A stretch of DNA of 64,000 nt, taken from the NCBI RefSeq assembly GCF_963678635.1, contig NC_087071.1, forward strand, positions 4,789,624 through 4,853,623, read 5' to 3'. Below, in pieces: positions 48,291 to 62,313 of the stretch; position 1 is the stretch's first letter; each line of letters begins with the position of its first letter. The notes beneath the pieces are model-generated. The model was not told the origin of the DNA and did no database searches. It saw nothing but the letters and a program-made list of their open reading frames with translations. Both the position numbers and the translations under genes were made by a program. This DNA is from Symsagittifera roscoffensis (taxonomy: Eukaryota; Xenacoelomorpha; Acoela; Convolutidae).

Positions 48291-51200
48291 AACTCGTTAC
48301 TAGATACTTTAGGATAGAGTATCCAAAAAAAGTGAGCCAAAGCGCAGGTGCCTACACAGTCACGCGTCAGCAGTTGCAAACTTTTGACTTCAACAGGCAA
48401 ATAAACAATTTCTTTTTTCATGTTTTTATTGTTTGCTCTGGATTCACGGTTGAAAAATACGAAAAATTTTTTATGGTGTAAAATAGCCATTTTGTCAAAA
48501 TTCTCTTCTTAGGTGTCCTTGCAGTAAAAAAAATTACTGCAAGCAACAAAACATGTTTACTGGCTCAAATTAGTTTTTGTGGAACCTGAAGAGCTGGACT
48601 GATTCTTTATTTTGAGAAAAACTACAGCCAAAATAAGGAAAAGTCTCTTGATCCGTTGTCTCAAGAAAATGTTTCTGTGTTGGCGGTGCAGACTTTAAAA
48701 TCGGGTGCTTTTAGCAGAAAAGTGGACAAAACTTAAATACAGTATAACACTTAAATACATGTATTAGAGCAGTCATAGCTCCGAAACGTTCGCCGGAACA
48801 TTTCATTGATTGCCTGAGCTGGATAACCAGCGCAAAATTAATCATTAGTTTTTAGCCAATTTTTGACACCGCGCAAATTCACCTTATCAATTTCCGTCTG
48901 TTGTTTTTCGCACCATAAAGTGTAATTCAAAAAAGTGTAATTCCAAAGAACCACATTGAGCAATATAAAATCAGTTTCGCTTTGTAATTGTAAAAACTTT
49001 TCCATAGCAAGAACACCTCTCAAACCAGTTATGAGCTCTTACTTTACGCCCACATAATAAGGTTTCTTCAACTTTTAACCGGATTTTGTCCTTTGAAAGT
49101 CACTTCAAAGTAATTTGTTTGAAAGTAATTTCAAAACATTTCATCAAGCTTTTATCCCAATTTAATCTTAAATCTTCAAAAGATACAGAGAAAGTAAGAA
49201 AAAGAACGTGATGGAAATTAACATTGATTTGCTCATGGAAATAAAAAAATACTTGGTTTTGGCTCGGGAATTCAGTACTAAGTGCACTAGTACTTATGGC
49301 ACGCTAATCCAGTCTAGTAAAACAGTGGATTAAAAAATAAAAGGTTTCAACTATTTTATCGAATATTTTAGAAGTACACTTTATTTCAATTTCCAATTTT
49401 AATGTTTATGTTTTGAATTTTGAAGTGATCAGAGGTATTGATATCCGATTGAATCTTGATGAGTTGGTATGGGGAAAAATTTTTAATGATACTTTAAACG
49501 AGTGTCCTTGACCTCCTTAAACTACAAATTTACTTAAAGCTATGTAAGAAAACAAAATATTAATTAAATTGTGTATTGGTGCCTAGTTTTGGCTACAAAA
49601 AAGAAGTTGTTGATGATTTTCGCAATTTAATTGCTCGTAAAAAACTTGGCCATGACCAAGGTGTTTTTTGGTGTTACTGCTTTGTCTATTTTTCTTATTT
49701 TTCTTACAATGACCTAAGCTTTGAACTATAAATTGTATTACTTCCTGAGCGAGCAGCCCAATGTTAGCCAGCCATAATGCAGAAATTGCCTTGTTTAAAA
49801 ACTTTACTGGGTAAAACTTCATATAATTTAGCGTTTTTTATAGGTAATTACTTAATAGTTGATGTTCATTGTAAAACAAATGAGGGCCTCAAGAAGCCAA
49901 TTGCAAACAATTTTTGCTACAGCATGTTTTTCAAACCACCTTTCAGTGCTTTCAAAGTCATTTCAGGGTTTCTCTAGTATCACCGCCTTACTTGAAAATT
50001 TGATTCATTGAACCATGATTGTATTTGTTCGTTCCAAACACTGAAACGGTGAGCTAATTTTTCGTGAAGTGCCTCATAAAATATTGAATTGAACATGATT
50101 CCAAAACTCAAACAAATCCAACAATTGGAAAAAAATAGCATTTTGGAAGAATAGGATTAAAATAGGATAATATTTAGGTTAAAGTCATTAACAAAAAATT
50201 GCGAGTAAATAAGCTGATTTTAACGAGTTCCAAAAATTTTGTATAAAAAGATCGATTTGAAACAAATCAGATTTTGAACCGAACCGGTCGTTCAATCGAC
50301 CTCAAATGAGCAACAGTGAATTTGTATAGTTACGATTTCGCTGGTACAACGTGTTTTTTTACCAAGCTATCATTCAAACTGTCATGGCGTTTTTTTTTCA
50401 GTGTGTCTTGCTGACCCAACTAAAGTAAAGGCTACTTTGAAGATGCTCTGTAAACTAGTCCGAGGGAGAAATCGGATTTTTTGCAGGACGAAACGGGGAC
50501 TTAGAAGGTGAACGAAAAAAATCTGGAAAAGTTTGACATATTTTGAGAACCCTCAAATCAAGCCTATGGTTTTGTCAAGTAAGCTGACTGAAAGAAAACT
50601 GCGTAAGCTTAATAACGAAAATGTTTCGAAAGATTTCAAGTTTTTCCTAGCGGAAAGGTCACCCTTCGAGTGTAAAAAAGTTGCGCATTCTCAAACTGAA
50701 TTTTTTTTGTACTAAGATAGTCACTAACTACTGGAAAAAAGCAAAAAGCCATGAACCCTAACCAGCCCAAACGTTTGTCCTTAGGTGTGACTTTTTTCTT
50801 CTAAATCAATCAAATAAGATTCAAATTTGCTTGTAATAATGCTAAGCGTTGAATATTCTGACAGCTCCTTTACTAATCTCTGGTTTGGTATTAAAGTTTT
50901 GAATTTTAATTTGAAATCAAAGAAATTATGTGTTAATCTTTAGGCAGTGTATTAAAACAGGAAAACATGAAATTTAATAATTTACCTATTTTCATTAGTT
51001 CGCCATGCGTATAATCTTCCCATAGCTGCCAGCATCATAGCATAAAACGATCAACTTTTTGAGCCTCGTGTCTTGTAACTATAGTTTTGCATAACCTGGG
51101 AAGCCTTCGAATATCAAGTAACCGATCCCCGAGAGCAAAAACTTCATCAGAAGTTTTAATCTAAAGGATAAAAAAAATCCTGAGCCTATATGTTTTTCAC

Positions 51201-52253
51201 TTTCTACCAAATCTTATTTGCCGCCCTTGCAACACAATAAATCACAATAAATGACTTCAATTTCTGTAAAAACTAACCCTCTGCAAATATCAAATGGTAA
51301 CTTTTTGTCTGGCTCATTGTTTGCGCAAAAAAGGTCATTTTGATCTGCCCCTGGCAATTAAAAACTCTCAAGCGATCTTCTCACAAACATTTGACATAAA
51401 ACAGAGCACATTGCTTCGCTTCTAAATTAAACTATTATAAGCTTGCTACGAAGCTTAAGCCTCTGATCTAAATTTACATAGTAAAAAAGTAGAGACCGTC
51501 CACTCTTGTCAATAAAGTTTTGACACTCTAAACTCTATAAACAACTGCTTTTTGACTTTTTTAATTTTTTGACAGCTTCAATAGGCCTTATTGTGCAGTC
51601 AGTAGCTGTCCGTCAAGTCTGATTTAGAAAAATAATCGGAAAATAAAGAAAATTTTATTTCAAGTTTTTGACCCGATCATTTGATGATTTAAATTTGTAG
51701 AAAATTTTTCGAGACACTAAAGAAAAGCATACCAATTTCATCATATTTATTGCATTTTTTGTGCTCAAAGACTTGTTTACATTGATGATTTTCATAATTT
51801 TATTGCATATTCTGAGACTCTTGTCTTTTTGATAACTTTTATGATTTGTGTCGGTTAGTTTGAATTTTTTTTGTTTGAGTTTGCAAACAGCAAGCTTCTA
51901 AAAATAAAAAAATCAATTTTTTAGACATTATAATCCATTTTTTAGTCTACATAGTTGAATTTTTGGGCCTTAGAAAATGCATTGCAATCGATTATAATCG
52001 ACATTATACAGATTCTTTGCAGATTTTAAACTGCAAAAATCCATTTTCTTTACTAAATAATCTATTTTTCTGAACGGTATAAAATCCCTATATTACTCTT
52101 TTTAGTGTTCAATTTGGTAACATACAATCAATTTTTTACTGGTAAAGTTATGTATAAAAAGCAATTATAATTGAATGCAATCTTAGTTTTGCCAATGCGA
52201 GGTATTACGCGGCTTGACTGAGGGCTCGATCGGCCTCGATAGCACTCGATAGC
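48291..52253. other. gene-free stretch
   Basis: AT-rich, with no gene I can support. Short open frames (e.g. 50533-50715) lack conserved content. Confidence 0.35.
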
Positions 52254-52420
52254 ACTCACTCAATTTGGTGTTTGTAGGCCTCTGGAATCCAAAGACAAGT
52301 TTTTAAACAAGTAAAAGTTTGTCCAAACGATCAATGAAAAAAAAACAAGGGAAGAACAAAGAGAGCGTCTCTTGTTGCGGAATACGCTTATAATTCAAAA
52401 ATACACAGTTTGGCATCATT
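52254..52420 (+). repeat. dispersed repeat family C, copy 2
   Basis: Matches 46268-46450. Preceded by a short direct repeat of TCGATAGCACTC. Confidence 0.55.
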
Positions 52421-52647
52421 TATACATTCTTGGCGATTGATTCTAGAACGTTAAGAAAATCGGAAGTTTTTTTTCTGTCTGAATTGTTCAAAACTGATTT
52501 TTCATGTTCCATGGGGGAGGGGTTATTTTTATTAATAGCGGCAAAAGAAGAAATAATTCTTTTGAAGCAAGTTCAAATAAGTTAGCCGCTTCCTATGTAT
52601 TTCAAAGCATTCTTTCAGTGACTCCATACATGATCTCAGCATTTTAG

Positions 52648-53261
52648 ACCAGGTTCCCGGGTTGACCAAAAATGCAAATCACGCAATTTTCATATATGGA
52701 AAAACACGGTTATTCAACGAACATTTTTTTAAATTTTGATTTTTTAAATTATCAGATCTTGATCAAGGCATCCATAAACATGCCACACTAAAAAAAGAAG
52801 TTTTAAGCGTTTTTGAAAAAAAAAAATTTGATCGAAAAGGAAAAAAAACTCAATAATAGTGTATCCACGACTACGTTATGCGCACAAAAAATAGCATTTT
52901 GCATGCAAAAAAAATTTTTTGGAAAATGTTCGAGTACAAAATTCGATATGCGTTTGAAAAAAAAACACAAAAAAAATTTAGGGGGCAATTTCACCATCAA
53001 TGTTTTCGCCATCAAAAAATGCTAGTCATTTGATTTTCATATATGGAAATTGTATGATTAGCAGTTTTTTACAAAAACTTTTTCTTTTTATTTAGTACGG
53101 TACACCGAATTTTGTGCCGAAACAAGAAAAAAAGTTATTTGAACATTTGATGAGACCATTTTCGAAAAACGTGTGGAAGTTTGTATGATTAGTGTTTTTT
53201 AGAGACTTAGTTATGGAATTGTATGACTAACATTTTTGGTCTATGGATGCAACACAGGTTA
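52648..53261 (+). mobile_element. MITE-like element family B, copy 4
   Basis: Left end ACCAGGTTCCCGGGTTGACC, then AAAAATGCAAATCACGCAAT. Right end TGACTAACATTTTTGGTC followed, after a short interruption, by ACAGGTTA. An internal palindrome surrounds CATATATGGAAATTGTATG near 53037. Confidence 0.6.
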
Positions 53262-56041
53262 CTATTTTTAAATTACCATTCCATTCAAAAAATGCGGAAA
53301 GAAGAAATCCACTTTTTTAATGTTCTATGGCGTACGTTGAAAGATCATTATTATTTTTTTGTGAATCTAATAAATTCACGGCATAATCAACTTTAATCAA
53401 ATCATGAAAACTCTTAAAGAATTTTCAATGCTTGCGTCCTAGAACCAGTTTTTTTATACTTCTAGCACGTTCTGGTTTCGTGATTCAAATTTGCAGAACA
53501 AAGTAGACCCCAACATAATGGCTTTAAAAACGCATGAAAACTTGTTAGCTACGAGAGAGAAAAAAATCTTATTATTATAGGGCTTAAAAACCGCACTTAG
53601 GTTCGCATTGATTTTAAATTTTCACCAGTTCATAAATCCATTTCAGTATACATTTAATATTGACATCATCAAAAAACGCTCATTAGAAACAGAAGTGTCA
53701 AATTTTGCTGACGTATAATAGCTTGAAAAGGCCATCAACTTCAATCAAAAGAATCGTTTCCATTTTGGTACAAATTGAATAGAAGAAGTAGATTTCCTTT
53801 ATAAGGTTTTCATACAAACGAAAAACAAAATCACTTGGCTACGTCATTATTTTTGAATGATTGAAAACTTTGCTTATGCTTGAGAGTTGTTTTTCAATCT
53901 TCATTAGAATTAGAATTAGAAATAGAAACTTTCAAATATTTGAGTTGCTTTTTTATACGACGCGGTTCGAAAAAAAGCGAGTGTTTTAACTACTTCTCAA
54001 AATCGGGCGCTTTCAAAATTTTCAAAAAGGTTGAGTTTATTTAGAACTGGCCGAGTTGTACCAAAACTGTGGGCAGAAAAATTTCAATTTCAAATTTTAA
54101 TTAATCGGAATGAAAGATCATGGAATAATCTATCTACGCATTAAAACAACAAATTTGGGAACTCAGACATTTTCTTTCGCAAACAAAAAAACTTAAAATA
54201 ACAACTGGGTTAGATGTACATGTTGCTAAAATGAAATTATCAAAATGAAATAAAACTCGTTGGAATAAAAGACTGGCATGTAAATGTTCAATTACAATTT
54301 GTAAAAAACTGAGTGAAACAAAACAAATTATTCGTAGGGAAAATAATCTCGAAAAGAAAAAGTGGATTTAATGATATGCATTTTTTCGTGCATTTTTCTC
54401 AAAACTTTTTGAATTTAAATTTAAATTTAATTTTTATCAGCTTTACGTTTAAATTGTTCTTTTTAATACAACTATTGTTTGCTACAGATTTTCCCCCAAT
54501 TTTGTTTTTCAGAAATCTTGGTTTTGTTTGCTTTGTGCATTCGTGTAGTTTCACAGGTACTCTGTTATGGATTAACTTCCTACCAAATTTAATTGTTCAG
54601 AAAATTTTTGACACATCGAACATTAATAACAAACTATAGTTGGGTAATAAATAATTCGGTTGGTAAAAACTTAGACTCGAAAAAAGATCACGTACTTGAT
54701 AATTTTTTCTGCGAAGACAGCACAACTTGATTCCCCAGTTTATATGTCTGTATAGTCTGATAGGTTGAGATATGGGTAATTAATTTTCTGAAAAGCACAA
54801 TTGATGATTCTTAAGTTACCAAAAGTCGCACACAGTAAAACTACTTAATAGCAATACACCTTTCGCTTAAACATTTTTTCATTGCATCTGAAAAGTTAAG
54901 ATTTTTGTCCACTAATACTTAAAACTATCTTGCATGGTTTTTTTTCTCTATAGGCAATTTGAGTCCAAATTTTTCTCCAGAGGCAAGTGGCGTGTTCCAA
55001 TTGCACGTTTACCTTGTTGAGGGCAAGATGCTTGATCTCCCATTGGCTTTGGAAGTTTATTAAACGGTTACACATCTCTTTCTTTGTAATTTTTTCTCTT
55101 GTGATGCAAAGAAAATCAAAGACTGCAGTTGTTTTGTTTTTCCGTTTTTTATGTGGGGGGGGGGGGGTTAAGTTCAATAATAGAAATATCTAATTTTAAG
55201 AAGATTTGATTAAATGATTTGTTTTTTCATTAACTTTATTTTTTTTGCAATTTTAAAATCTTTTCTGCTAATAGTTGGTGGTTTTTGATCACTCTTTTTC
55301 CTTAGCTCTCGTGTGTAAAGTTCCTTTTTTCTCTACTATTACGAAGCTGCTGAAAGTTTTGAATGTGACACCAAATGTCTCGTTCTCGCCGTTTTTATTC
55401 TCTATGCGCTACCTCACAACTAGTGTTTTTCCTTATGATGAAAAAACTGTCTTTTTTACCAAATTCACCAAGATTTTAACACTCCATGGTTTTTGTATTG
55501 CTTTTCAGTTAATTTTAATTTTGGGGCGATAGGAAGCATGGGATGTTTAGTTTTTTCAACAGTAATCTCAAAAGTCTTATAATTTTTTGATCCATAGGAA
55601 TTTTCATACATTTCCGTGCAATAAAAAAGATCAAAGTCTAAAGTGATCTTCACCGATAAGAGTTTTGGAAATTTTTTGCTCATTTTTGATGATGTCAATT
55701 TTTGGCTCGCAAGAAAAAAAATGATTCACGTGAAATCGCAATGTGGTCTCTGTTGAGAAGAAATTTGTACGAATTAACAAAAATTGTTTGGTTGATTGAA
55801 ATTAAGGAATGATCGATAAATAAAACAGTTTTATTTATTACACAATATGATTTTAGGACGTTTGGTATAGTTAAATCAATTTGCAGCAAAGGCGTAAAAC
55901 TTATGACACGACTTGATTTACAAGATCTATTTTGTAGACTCCAGACAAAAAAATTGCACATTTTAAACAAAAACCTTTGAGAATTTTCATCACCTTTTTT
56001 GTCAACAACTTATTGCGTGAATGCTTTTTGTTCAACTGATA
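53262..56041. other. gene-free stretch with one possible exon
   Basis: AT-rich. On the minus strand at about 55022-55130 an open segment (FDFLCITREKITKKEMCNRL, then FQSQWEIKHLALNK) ends at AAG|GTAAAC, a possible donor. It is isolated and unrecognised. Confidence 0.3.
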
Positions 56042-57620
56042 ATGATCTAGTTCTCAGCCTAGTGCAAAATCAATTGCACCAGATATAGCCTTCAGACCTT
56101 TACTGAGAAGGTTGAAGCACCAGGATTTGACCCTTTAAGGGTGGTAAGTTGCCTAACCACCCACCTTACGAGTCCAAACCATCTTTCGGGCAATGCACTG
56201 TAAATGACATCATTTAGCACAGGGCATAACATGCCTTGTAGTGCCACCCTCGTGCGGCAAGTTCAGAAAAGCCCATGGGCATTGGGATATTGCATTGAGC
56301 TTTTTAAACGGTCGGTCCGACTGTAGAACACAGTCGGACCACTCTGGTCTGTTCAACCATAAGCAGGGTTGCTACAGACATACCCAGGTATAAATACCTG
56401 GGTATGAATACCAGTGGCTTCCAAGACCAATCTGGCAGCTGGTCAACGACCGCAGCGTCATGCAAGAATGTCAACATACCAACCGAAGGTTCGTCTGTCG
56501 GTCTTCAAGCACTATTGGCTGCCACTCCCTATTACCAATACTAATACTGGTACGCCACTGATACCAATACTAATAATGATCTAGTTCTCAGCCTAGTACA
56601 AAATCAATTGCACCAGATATAGCCTTCAGAACTTTACTGAGAAGGTTGAAGCACAGGATTTGACCCTTTAAGGGTGGCAAGTTGCCTAAACACCCACCTT
56701 ACGAGTCCAAACCATTTTTCGGGCAATGCACTGTAAGAGACATCATTTAGCACAGGGCATAACATGCCTTGTGGTGTCACCCTCGTGCGGCAACTTCAGA
56801 AGAGCCCATAGGCATTGGGATTTTGCCATAAGCTTTTTAAACGGTCGGTCCGACTGTAGAACACAGTCGGACCATTTTGGTCTGTTCAACCATAAGCAGG
56901 GTTGCTACAGACATACCCAGGTATAAATACCTGGGTATGAATACCAGTGGCTTCCAAGACCAATTTGGCAGCTGGTCAACGACCGCAGCGTCATGCAAGA
57001 ATGTCAACATACCACCCGAAGGTTCGTCTGTCGGTCTTCAAGCACTATTGGCTGCCACTCCCTATTACCAATACTAATACTGGTACGCCACTGATACCAA
57101 TACTAATAATGATATAGTTCTCAGCCTAGTGCAAAATCAATTGCACCAGATATAGCCTTCAGAACTTTACTGAGAAGGTTGAAGCACAGGATTTGACCCT
57201 TTAAGGGTGGCAAGTTGCCTAAACACCCACCTTACGAGTCCAAACCATTTTTCGGGCAATGCACTGTAAGAGACATCATTTAGCACAGGGCATAACATGC
57301 CTTGTGGTGTCACCATCGTGCGGCAACTTCAGAAGAGCCCATAGGCATTGGGATATTGCCATAAGCTTTTTAAACGGTCGGTTCGACTGTAGAACACAGT
57401 CGGACCATTTTGGTCTGTTCAACCATAAGCAGGGTTGCTACAGACATACCCAGGTATAAATACCTGGGTATGAATACCAGTGGCTTCCAAGACCAATCTG
57501 GCAGCTGGTCAACGACCGCAGCGTCATGCAAGAATGTCAACATACCACCCGAAGGTTCGTCTGTTAGTCTTCAAGCACTTTTGGCTGCCACTCCCTATTA
57601 CCAATACTAATACTGTTACG
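56042..57620 (+). repeat. 533-bp tandem array, three units
   Basis: Units start at 56044, 56578 and 57111 (GATCTAGTTCTCAGCC) and differ by scattered substitutions. More GC-rich than the surroundings. Each unit carries an 11-bp-stem hairpin (GGTCCGACTGT/ACAGTCGGACC) and a 28-bp palindrome (CATACCCAGGTAT-AA-ATACCTGGGTATG). The third unit ends at TACGCC. Confidence 0.93.
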
Positions 57621-58579
57621 CCTGGCTTGTGACAGGTTTCTAGCTAGACAGGGATCTAGTAAAATTTCTGTCACCACTCACGTACATCCTGAATGTGGAA
57701 AAAAATTCTTGCGCTAAAAAATGTACCATCTACCGATTTGTTTTTAAGCATGTTTTGTTGCTACGACTATAGTGTTTATCAAAAAATTGACTGAAATTTG
57801 ACAGTTATTTGATATTTCTTTTGCTTGCTTCTAAAATGTATCCAACAAAACTTATCTGTAGTAGACAGACCTTTAAACAAATAGCGTTTTTCTAAAAAGG
57901 TTTGTTTTATTGTTCAACTCATCAACTGAAAAAACCAAAAAAAAACTAGAAAAGCTTGAAAAAGCAATTGCATAAACTGACAATTAAAAATTTTATTCAA
58001 ATGTCCTTTGATTTGTGAATGTTTTTCTGAGGTTTTCTTTCAGCATAGCAAATGTTTAGATTGTTTTTCGATAATTAGCTGCTAAGTTTTCCAACTAGTA
58101 CTTGAAGAGGGCTGCCATCTGGGGTGAACATGAATTAGCAGCTGTGAGATTAGTATTTACCCACTGAACAATAGACTACTAGAACTAGCAGCTGTGCGAT
58201 TAGAATTTACACATTCAACTTCAAACCAAGGAAGTATACCGTCCATGTCTCACCCAACATATACTTTCCAAAGCATTTTTGAATAAATTGATTTCTGTGA
58301 TGTTTTGATATCTGCTCAAAAACAAAACTTTTTCGCAGGAGTTTTTTTTCAAACAGTAACTACTCTTTGAGGTGAGAAATTTTTAAAAGATTTCTCATTT
58401 ATGTTACGAAGTTGTTTGCAGGATCGTAGGATCGTTCTCCGGTTAGTCCCCCATCAACAAGTTTATATCCTTCATGCATAACAAGAGTTTCAATTTTGGT
58501 ACCATAACTTTTATAGTAGACAAAAAATAAGAATGTGTTTCGGTTAGTGGACCCATCTTTTGGTGATTAATTTATCGGT
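57621..58579. other. gene-free sequence
   Basis: Only a short direct repeat of ACTAGCAGCTGTG (58134-58200) is seen. Confidence 0.4.
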
Positions 58580-58848
58580 ACAAGCTGTCCAAAGTTACAT
58601 GTTTTTTGCAAACCGACCGACCAATTTGGACTGAATTTTTTCATCCAATCGTTGAAAAATCTTGTAAGCTTTTCCTGTTGATTTTGTAGTTTCTGTTAAT
58701 GTAGACGAGATTCTCAAAACTCGACTCGCATTTTTAAGAGAGTTTCTTCGTAAGTTAGTTTCTGATTTTTCTCTTCCTCTAAATTTTTTTGGAGTTTTTT
58801 CGCCTCTTAAAGTAGGTCTGCCTTGCTCATGTTTGCTGGGCAAGCCAT
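58580..58848 (-). pseudogene. coiled-coil protein pseudogene
   Basis: From ATG 58848 the minus strand reads MACPANMSKADLL, a stop (58807-58809), EAKKLQKNLEEEKNQKLTYE and LLKMRVEF, a second stop, ESRLH, a third stop, then QKLQNQQEKLTRFFNDWMKK. The frame never shifts; only single-codon stops interrupt it. Heptad-like charged helices throughout. No introns, so it may be a processed copy or fragment. Family not identified. The 82-codon open frame on the same strand in another phase is a shadow. Confidence 0.6.
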
Positions 58849-61393
58849 GGTTTTGTTGAGGTACATTTTTTTGGTAGCTTCAAAGTTTTATTATATTGAA
58901 AATCGTCAGCCTTTTTTGCATGTGCTACTCGTGCACGTGGACCTTATCTGTAAGTTTTTCAAATCTAAGATACACGTATTATTGCAAAGGTTGATATCAT
59001 CGCAGGGTAATTAGAATAATAACAGATTGTAATTATAAAAATTTGATAAAATTGCATAACCTATTTTTAACTTTTTTTTCGTTTATTGTGTATTAGGTAA
59101 AATCAGCAATAACAAATTACGGTAAGAAGTAAAAAAGAATTCCAAGTCAAGTCATCTTGAAAAAAGACTGGAAGAATCTTAAACAGCTACGGACATTTTC
59201 GAACAATTCAGTATTTTAGAAGTTGCTTTGTAGTTTAAAAACATGGTTGGGTCCTCATTAAACGGTATGATGGCCTTGAACCACACAAAGATCTTCTGGA
59301 ATTTTGTTTCAAAGCGGAACAACCTTCAGGAATCTTGTTGGAAATTTTACAGTTTTGTAACTTAATTTTTTTATTTCAGGCACCAATATTACGTCTGAGC
59401 CAAAATCTACAGCACTAAATGTAAAAGTCTAGTTTACTAAATTACTAAGTTCTTTCATTTTAGTTTTTTGATTTTAACTTTTGTTCTCTCAGTGCAGTAC
59501 ATTGATCTCGCACCAAGATAAAATAAAATCTTATACAATCTACTGTACTGAAACAACAAAAGTCTCAAAGCATACACAAAAACAACCAAAAAAGTTGCCG
59601 GTCAACTTCTTTTGAGTAAAATATTTTGATCTCACAACAAAATTTTTTCAAATCTTATAGCAAAATATTTTCCACAAAAAAAAATATAACGGCTTGTTGG
59701 TTGTTTTTGCGATTGCTTTTAGAATTTTTTCATCTTGTTAATGCCTCAATTTGTTGCCCCTTCTTTCTTCTTGGAAAATCTAAGATGAATCTATAGGAGG
59801 TTAGCCGAGCCAAAACTTTTTCAACCTCCTGGGAAGGTCTTGTAAATACAGCCTACCTTCTTGGCTAATCTTTACAATAATCTTTTCTAGATTTAGTTTG
59901 AAGAATCTTCGAAAACTTCGAAAACTTTTTGGCAAAATCTTTTGCCAGGACAGGCGAGAATTTCTTCAAGACTGGGACAATTTTCTTTGAGATGATTCAA
60001 AAATTAGAAAAAAATAATGGAATTGGGGATGGTCTGAAATGTTGTTTCAAAGGGTGCGAACTGAAACGTGTTGGAGTGAAAAAAAATTGATAAGAATTGG
60101 AGTCCTGTCGGTTTCTAATCGGCCAAAGTTGTCGGAAATGAAAAATCAAACTTCTCTGACAAAACATTGAAGAATTTTATCGTGAAGCAGCAAACTGATT
60201 AGCAGCAGCACATTGCTTGAATTTTTTTTTTTTAATTCGGGAAAAATCGAATTTTGACAAAAGTTTGTTATTAAACTTTTTTTGAATATAGTGTTTATTT
60301 AGTAATTTTCTTTCGAAGTTTGATCAGGTACAGTTAAAAAAGTTTTAATAAATTTTTCTCTAATTTTATTATTGGCACATGATAGAATTTAGTTTTGGCA
60401 GCTACGTTTTTCTTGGGTCGATATATTCCATTACTCGGTTTTCATGTTCACTTTTTTTTAAGTTCATTCATAATAGCTCAATTTGGTTTAAATTGATTTT
60501 GCTTAATCTCCGCAAAAATTCGACATACAATTTGATCTTAAAGTTTCTCAGTGAAACAGAATTGACAAAAAAATAAATTTGAAAATAGCAACATCAAAGG
60601 AGGATTAATGGGTTTATTATAGCTATATCTGATTTTTTTTGTTGAATTACTTGAGCAAGGATGGATGTTTTTTGCTATATACCAAAATGGGATAAAAACG
60701 ATTACCTGATTATGTGAAACCGTGTTTTTTTTCAATTAATTAATCGGAAAAAAATTAAGTTAAATAATAAGCTAACTAATACCAAAAATGTATCAACCTC
60801 GAAAATTTAAAAAAAAATTCATTTAGGAAAACAAAATATTACGTTGGAAATAATTTGTAGTTTTTTATAATATTTTGGATTCTAGTTTTTGTTAAATTCC
60901 ATAAATTCTTAATTTTAAGTAATTAAGTCAATAAGTAAATTAATAAGTAGCTTAGATATTGAGGAATAATTGACAGATAAACCAACGGATAAACGGCTAA
61001 TCTTTTTGAGCAAAACACGAACTATATATGTTTTGTAAATCATAATTATCTATAAATACAATCCTTCTCTAGGATTGAGCAAATTCTCCAAAAAATTAGA
61101 AATGCAAAATTTGCGGCTGGAGTTACAAAAATCTTCCAAAAATCGAAAAGAATTATCGAAAAACTATTTTTTCAAATTTGGCAATTGAATTGACTCTGAA
61201 TTAATCTAAAATATGAAAAATAGAGATAAAACTTGGCAATTAAACTAGAATCGAATTCAATTTAGTTGGCAATAAGTTCGATTTGTTTTGATTTAGTAGA
61301 AAATTACAGGTACTCAGGCTGAATTTTCAAAGATAATCATCACTGAATTATCGAATGCCCAGTCTAGCGTAACACTTTTACTCAATTTTTCAG
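58849..61393. other. gene-free stretch
   Basis: AT-rich with no supported gene. A GTAAGT donor-like site at about 58949 and acceptor-like TTTATTTCAG at about 59380 exist but do not join convincing exons. Confidence 0.35.
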
Positions 61394-61593
61394 TTTTGCG
61401 ACTTAGATGAGGCAAATGTCTATCTGGCTAGCGTAGCCAGAGAGAGCTACAACCCAACTTTCACTCAACGATCAATTAGCCTAGTTAAATCATTCAAAGA
61501 TGAAAGAGAATTTTTTTCCAGCGATGAATCTGAGAACGGTCAGGGGTCAACCCATTGGCAGCTTTTGCTTCCTAAACTTCAAAAAATTCAAAG
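61394..61593 (+). CDS. candidate internal exon of an unknown gene
   Basis: A 200-nt open segment between a strong acceptor (CTCAATTTTTCAG) and a donor (AAG|GTCAGC). It reads FCDLDEANVYLASVARESYN, TFTQRSISLVKSFKDEREFF, SSDESENGQGSTHWQLLLPK. It is GC-richer than both flanks and contains no ATG start, as expected for an internal exon. Partner exons were not found, and the family is not recognised. Confidence 0.45.
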
Positions 61594-62313
61594 GTCAGCT
61601 CTAATTTATATTTCAATGATCGAGAATGATGGTTGAAACGGATAATTTTATTCCATCAGAGTACTTCTAAAAAACCATCAGAGTACTTTTATGATACTGC
61701 CAATTCAGCGAGGCTTGGGTATGGGAGGAACTACCCGAAAACGCATGGCAACCACCGAAAGGCTTCGAGATTTATTTATAGAAATGATTTTAAAGTTTTA
61801 TGTATAAAAACCTGAAAACTTGCAGTTGAGATCAACTTCTGCCAATTGAGTTCAGAGAACTAGATTTGAACTTCTTTTGCAAGAAGAATCAGTTACACAC
61901 TCCGAGTGCTGATTGCACACCAAATTTACTTGATGTTGTTTCTTTAATTTTTAGATCTACCTGACGAAAAACCAACAAACAAGAAACCAAAATCAACCTT
62001 TATTGCTCAATAAGCAAAAGCTAGTTTTTACCACCTCATTGATAATACACCAAATAAAGCACTATGGTTTTACGAAAGCCGCAAATAATTATATAATTGA
62101 ATACGGGCCGGAGAATACGGGACGGAAAGATCATTTTTCAGCTTCATATAATTTCTAGCGTAAAACAAACTGAAATCTTTATTTTATCAAAAAACTTACC
62201 TCTGCTAGAATAAAAATAATAAACTCAGTTTTCTCATTTTGCTTAACACGCCTCAAATTATTTTATTATCGCTGCTAAAAGTTGAGTTATTAAGGAGCAA
62301 ATTAAAAAAAACA

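Noticed and set aside
56300-56430. functional 5S rRNA gene
   Set aside because: Word order is only loosely 5S-like. The ends do not form the closing stem and the internal control region is not recognisable.
56726-57610. 66-codon open frames repeated in the 533-bp array
   Set aside because: Unit 1 does not keep both frames open, and there is no start context or family. Probably chance frames in a GC-richer satellite.
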